Shown one piece after another: positions 15,548 through 17,820 of a DNA stretch of 17,820 nucleotides. Origin of the DNA: Methylococcaceae bacterium UBA659 (GTDB taxonomy: Bacteria > Pseudomonadota > Gammaproteobacteria > Methylococcales > Methylomonadaceae). The notes beneath the pieces are model-generated. The model was not told where the DNA came from and searched no databases. It was given only the letters and a program-made list of their open reading frames with translations. Positions within the stretch are counted from its first letter, which is position 1. Every line of letters starts with the position of its first letter. Made by a program: the position numbers and the translations under genes. The DNA lies in the NCBI GenBank assembly GCA_002299495.1, contig DBNZ01000099.1:3798-21617 (forward strand), in the 5' to 3' direction.

Positions 15548-15561
15548 GTTCGGATTCGAAC
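15548..15561. promoter_or_regulatory. Palindrome upstream of brnT, possible operator
   Basis: GTTCG-GATT-CGAAC is a perfect 5-bp inverted repeat with a 4-base spacer, about 28 bases upstream of the proposed toxin start. Toxin-antitoxin modules of this type are usually autoregulated by the antitoxin binding a palindrome, so this is a candidate site. No clear -35/-10 pair was found around it. Confidence 0.3.
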
Positions 15562-15657
15562 GGTTTAAGTATGGCAGCACTCCTACCGTAACACAGCCAA
15601 ATTTTAACCAATACCCAATAAATTATGGCGTCCAACAAAATTACAAAGCATCTATCA

Positions 15658-15674
15658 TAGGCAAAAATCGCCTA
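15658..15674 (-). terminator. Weak hairpin after the nucleotidyltransferase gene
   Basis: TAGGC and GCCTA pair around a 7-base loop, about 22 bases past the stop of the nucleotidyltransferase gene. The minus-strand sequence that follows is T-rich but has no clean T-run. The rest of 15581-15696 holds no gene that I can support. Confidence 0.25.
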
Positions 15675-15696
15675 CGAAGAAACTGGGACAGCCTTT

Positions 15697-16776
15697 TCAA
15701 CCAGGAAACAGCTGGTGCCAAGCCTTTCGGGCCAGATGGGGCAGTAACAGGTAAAAAGGCATACGCAACCAGTGTGATCGGATATGCAACAAAAAACAGG
15801 CGAACTGCCGGCTAGCGTCATGGCAACTGGGATGGTTGGGCAACAACACCTTCATGAATAACCCATCCATTGCACGGGCCTTGATTATTGAAGGCGCATA
15901 AGCTTGCGAGGCTTCCATAACAGCTTCGGGAATGGGGGTTTTCAACATGTTAGACGTATACCTGAGCAAATAATACAAAGGGGTTTCTTGCTTTAATTCG
16001 ACCGCCCGTTGCGGCAATTTCAGCCAAAAATCCGGCTCAACCGAAAACTCCCTGAGCAACAAATCCAAGTCAGATAAGTCACGGAAACCATTATCCCATT
16101 CGCCGCCGTAAAACAAATGCGCGGCGCTGTGCAAAACCCGGTCTTCCGGCGCTAGAACCCAATAATCCGTACCCGGCACTGGCACGATGTGGGCCAAAAG
16201 CTTGCTGGCATCGGGGCAGCATTGGGCGGTTTTAGGCAAGATATTGTGGTGCACGTCGATAGTCGTTTGCCGACGCAGGTTGCGCATGGGCGGGATTTCG
16301 TGCATCCACTGCCGATAATAGCGTTGGTCGTAGGGATCGAGCGTGGTGGTCATCCAACCGGCTTTAATCAAAGCGGCTTCCACCTCCGGCAAACTGGCTT
16401 CCGGCACCAGGATATCGACATCCGAAAACTGCCGACCTAGCCCGGCGCGGTTGCCCGCCACGGCATAGGCGGAGCCTTTCAAACAGACTAAAGGCCAATC
16501 CAAGGTGTTAAATGCGGCGCCGATACAGCTGAGTTCATAATGCAATGCCACACCAAAGCGGTCGGCAAAGACTAAAGCCGATGCTAAATGTTGCTTGGGT
16601 TTAACCGGGATGCCATCGTAAGTCCCCGATGCCTGCAACAAAAATCCCAAACGGGCCAGCACGTTGGCGCGTCGGGCTTGGGAAATCAGCAAACTCCATT
16701 GCGGCAAGTCGAGTGCCAACGCCGACTCCGGTTCAGCGAACACCGCCGCCAGCAGGCATTGGCCGGTTTTTTTCAT
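15697..16776 (-). CDS. Nucleotidyltransferase-fold protein (NTP_transf_5 type)
   Basis: A 359-residue protein with a minimal nucleotidyltransferase fold, of the type annotated PF14907. LVCLKGSAYAVAG (97-108) precedes GRQFSDVDILVP (114-125), where Asp119 and Asp121 are the expected metal ligands. IDVHHNIL (173-180) gives the probable third acidic residue, Asp174. A helical C-terminal half follows (LAPEDRVLHSAAHLFYGGEWDNGFRDLSDLDLLLRE and beyond). The ATG at 16776 overlaps the kinase stop by 4 bases (ATGA) and is preferred over a GTG two codons upstream. The target is unknown; related proteins modify peptides or small molecules, including lasso-peptide tailoring enzymes. The strict overlap with the kinase implies joint function. 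Confidence 0.85.
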   Translation of the reverse strand: MKKTGQCLLAAVFAEPESALALDLPQWSLLISQARRANVLARLGFLLQASGTYDGIPVKPKQHLASALVFADRFGVALHYELSCIGAAFNTLDWPLVCLKGSAYAVAGNRAGLGRQFSDVDILVPEASLPEVEAALIKAGWMTTTLDPYDQRYYRQWMHEIPPMRNLRRQTTIDVHHNILPKTAQCCPDASKLLAHIVPVPGTDYWVLAPEDRVLHSAAHLFYGGEWDNGFRDLSDLDLLLREFSVEPDFWLKLPQRAVELKQETPLYYLLRYTSNMLKTPIPEAVMEASQAYAPSIIKARAMDGLFMKVLLPNHPSCHDASRQFACFLLHIRSHWLRMPFYLLLPHLARKAWHQLFPG

Positions 16777-17678
16777 GAACACAGCCCCGCAAACAAGGCT
16801 AACGCTTCTTCTAACTGGCTGTAGCGGAATTCATGGCAATCGGCGCCAGCGCACAAGTCACCTGCGGCGTTAAAACCCAGCACACCCAAGGTGGAATAGT
16901 TAAAGCTGTTGTCCGCCAATGCCATCAAGCCACGGCCTTTGCTTAAGGCGGTCAGTTCCGTGGCTGATCCGGCCAGGTATTTGGGGAAAATGACATGGCG
17001 GATTGGCACCGGCACATCAGCCTGGTCGATGCTGGCGTCGGGCGGGCGCAGATGGCCTACCGTGCCTTTGCTGGTGTCATTGACCACGGAACCTATCACC
17101 GCATCTGGGCAGAATACTCGGATCACGTCCAATGATTGGTTTTTTAAGCTAATCGGGCGTGGCAGCGGATACACCCGACCATCGTCCAGCGACAGCAAGG
17201 CCATCTCATCGGACAACAGCCGCCAACCCCTGCCGACCAAAGCCGCGCACAAGGTGCTTTTGCCGCTGCCCGGACTACCGGCAAACAGCAAGCCGCAACC
17301 GCCGCGCTCGACCACGGCGGCATGGATGATCAAATAGTGGTGGGCATGGCTGGCGATACACCAGTTTAAGCCCCACTCAAAAAAAGCGGCAGCTTGGACG
17401 AAGGGCAAGGGTTTGAACGGGACATAACCCTCGAACGAGAATTGCACTTGTGGCCGCAGGTAACGCCGCCAAAGGCTGGGTGCGGATAAGCGGATATCGA
17501 AGTCAACGAAGTCCTGCCTGTCCAAGCAATTATAATGGCCGTAATGAAGCCGCATGTGCTGGGCAACTGCCGCGACCGGCGAGTTCAGCCGAACATGGAA
17601 CGGGCCTATTTTTAGGCCTAGGCCGCCGTTCTTGAGCATGGACACTAATTGCTGAAGGGGTATTACTGCCAATTTCAC
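16773..17678 (-). CDS. HprK-related kinase (HPr-rel-A type)
   Basis: A 301-residue P-loop kinase related to the C-terminal domain of HPr kinase/phosphorylase. The N-terminal part (GLGLKIGPFHVRLNSPVAAVAQHMRLHYGHY, residues 19-49) is the non-catalytic segment that I associate with the 'HprK-related kinase A' family. Walker A is GSPGSGKST (134-142), preceded by IIHAAVV with His119. LLSDEMALL (154-162) carries the Asp-Glu pair expected of HPrK-like active sites. No Gly-rich HPrK signature for the HPr serine was recognised, so HPr is probably not its substrate. The start is GTG at 17678, fixed by a GTGA overlap with the upstream stop. It lies between a probable PqqD-like protein and the nucleotidyltransferase, matching the three-component HPr-rel-A grouping known from exosortase-type loci. 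Confidence 0.87.
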   Translation of the reverse strand: MKLAVIPLQQLVSMLKNGGLGLKIGPFHVRLNSPVAAVAQHMRLHYGHYNCLDRQDFVDFDIRLSAPSLWRRYLRPQVQFSFEGYVPFKPLPFVQAAAFFEWGLNWCIASHAHHYLIIHAAVVERGGCGLLFAGSPGSGKSTLCAALVGRGWRLLSDEMALLSLDDGRVYPLPRPISLKNQSLDVIRVFCPDAVIGSVVNDTSKGTVGHLRPPDASIDQADVPVPIRHVIFPKYLAGSATELTALSKGRGLMALADNSFNYSTLGVLGFNAAGDLCAGADCHEFRYSQLEEALALFAGLCS

Positions 17679-17820
17679 GCAGTTGGCGTATTGTCTATGG
17701 TCACTAAGGACAGTTCCTGGTAAGCGACCAACAAATCTTCCAACGCCTGGTTAGGGTCAACGCCTGCGGGCCAGTCGATCAGGGTGGATAAACTTTCAGC
17801 CAATTGCCCGATACCGCAAC
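17675..17820 (-). CDS. Probable PqqD-like protein (partial, C-terminal 47 residues)
   Basis: Only the C-terminus is in the window. The readable part (CGIGQLAESLSTLIDWPAG, then VDPNQALEDLLVAYQELSLVTIDNTPTA) fits the last helices and strand of a PqqD-type winged-helix (RRE) domain, in which an LxxLLxxYxELxL pattern is common. The stop overlaps the kinase GTG by 4 bases. By family knowledge PqqD proteins bind precursor peptides and present them to modifying enzymes. The call rests mostly on context and is tentative; 47 residues are too few to identify the family with certainty. Confidence 0.5.
   Translation of the reverse strand, partial: CGIGQLAESLSTLIDWPAGVDPNQALEDLLVAYQELSLVTIDNTPTA

Noticed and set aside
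15546..15566. tRNA T-arm-like sequence (GTTCGAATCC on the minus strand, followed by CACCA)
   Set aside because: The flanking bases do not form a 5-bp T-stem and no anticodon or D-arm lies upstream; it is better explained as a short palindrome.
15546..15815. Plus-strand frame of 89 residues overlapping the nucleotidyltransferase 3' end
   Set aside because: Runs antisense into a well-supported gene, has no ribosome site and no family resemblance; considered and rejected as a small peptide precursor.

Overview
The window comes from a Gram-negative bacterium. KDO-8-phosphate synthase (lipopolysaccharide), FtsB, a MacA/MacB-type efflux pair and the pyrG-kdsA-eno-ftsB gene order all point to Gammaproteobacteria. 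Mid-range GC, a class II (metal-type) KdsA, exosortase-type glycosyltransferases and an 'HPr-rel-A' module would fit a methanotroph-like gammaproteobacterium such as Methylococcales, but that lineage guess is inference. Every intact gene is on the minus strand, so transcription runs from high to low coordinates. The only plus-strand gene is a dead transposase.

Layout, right to left (direction of transcription). (1) 17820-15697: a tightly overlapped trio, the C-terminus of a probable PqqD-like protein, an HprK-related kinase and a DxD nucleotidyltransferase, joined by GTGA and ATGA stop/start overlaps. (2) 15520-15052: a BrnT-type toxin with an overlapping, non-canonical partner. (3) 14931-11199: two GT4 glycosyltransferases and UDP-glucose 6-dehydrogenase, closely spaced. 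The second glycosyltransferase looks like the type found in exosortase/PEP-CTERM exopolysaccharide loci. (4) 11103-5018: the conserved pyrG-kdsA-eno-ftsB block, interrupted by two paralogous Uma2-family nuclease-like genes on either side of kdsA and by a 158-residue unknown. (5) 4949-2693: proA-nadD-rsfS, with a perfect -10 hexamer upstream. (6) 2692-1740: a frameshifted, C-terminally truncated IS4-type transposase on the plus strand. (7) 1641-1: a periplasmic adaptor (MacA-like) overlapping by 4 bases an ABC ATPase (MacB-like) that runs off the window.

How the parts fit: regions 1 and 3 look like the edge of an exopolysaccharide/exosortase locus. Ugd supplies UDP-glucuronate, the GT4 enzymes build the polymer, and the kinase/nucleotidyltransferase/PqqD-like trio is a co-occurring module of unresolved chemistry. 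Region 4 mixes essential housekeeping functions (CTP, KDO, glycolysis, cell division) with accessory insertions. The least understood parts are the trio at the right edge, the BrnT partner, and the Uma2 pair.
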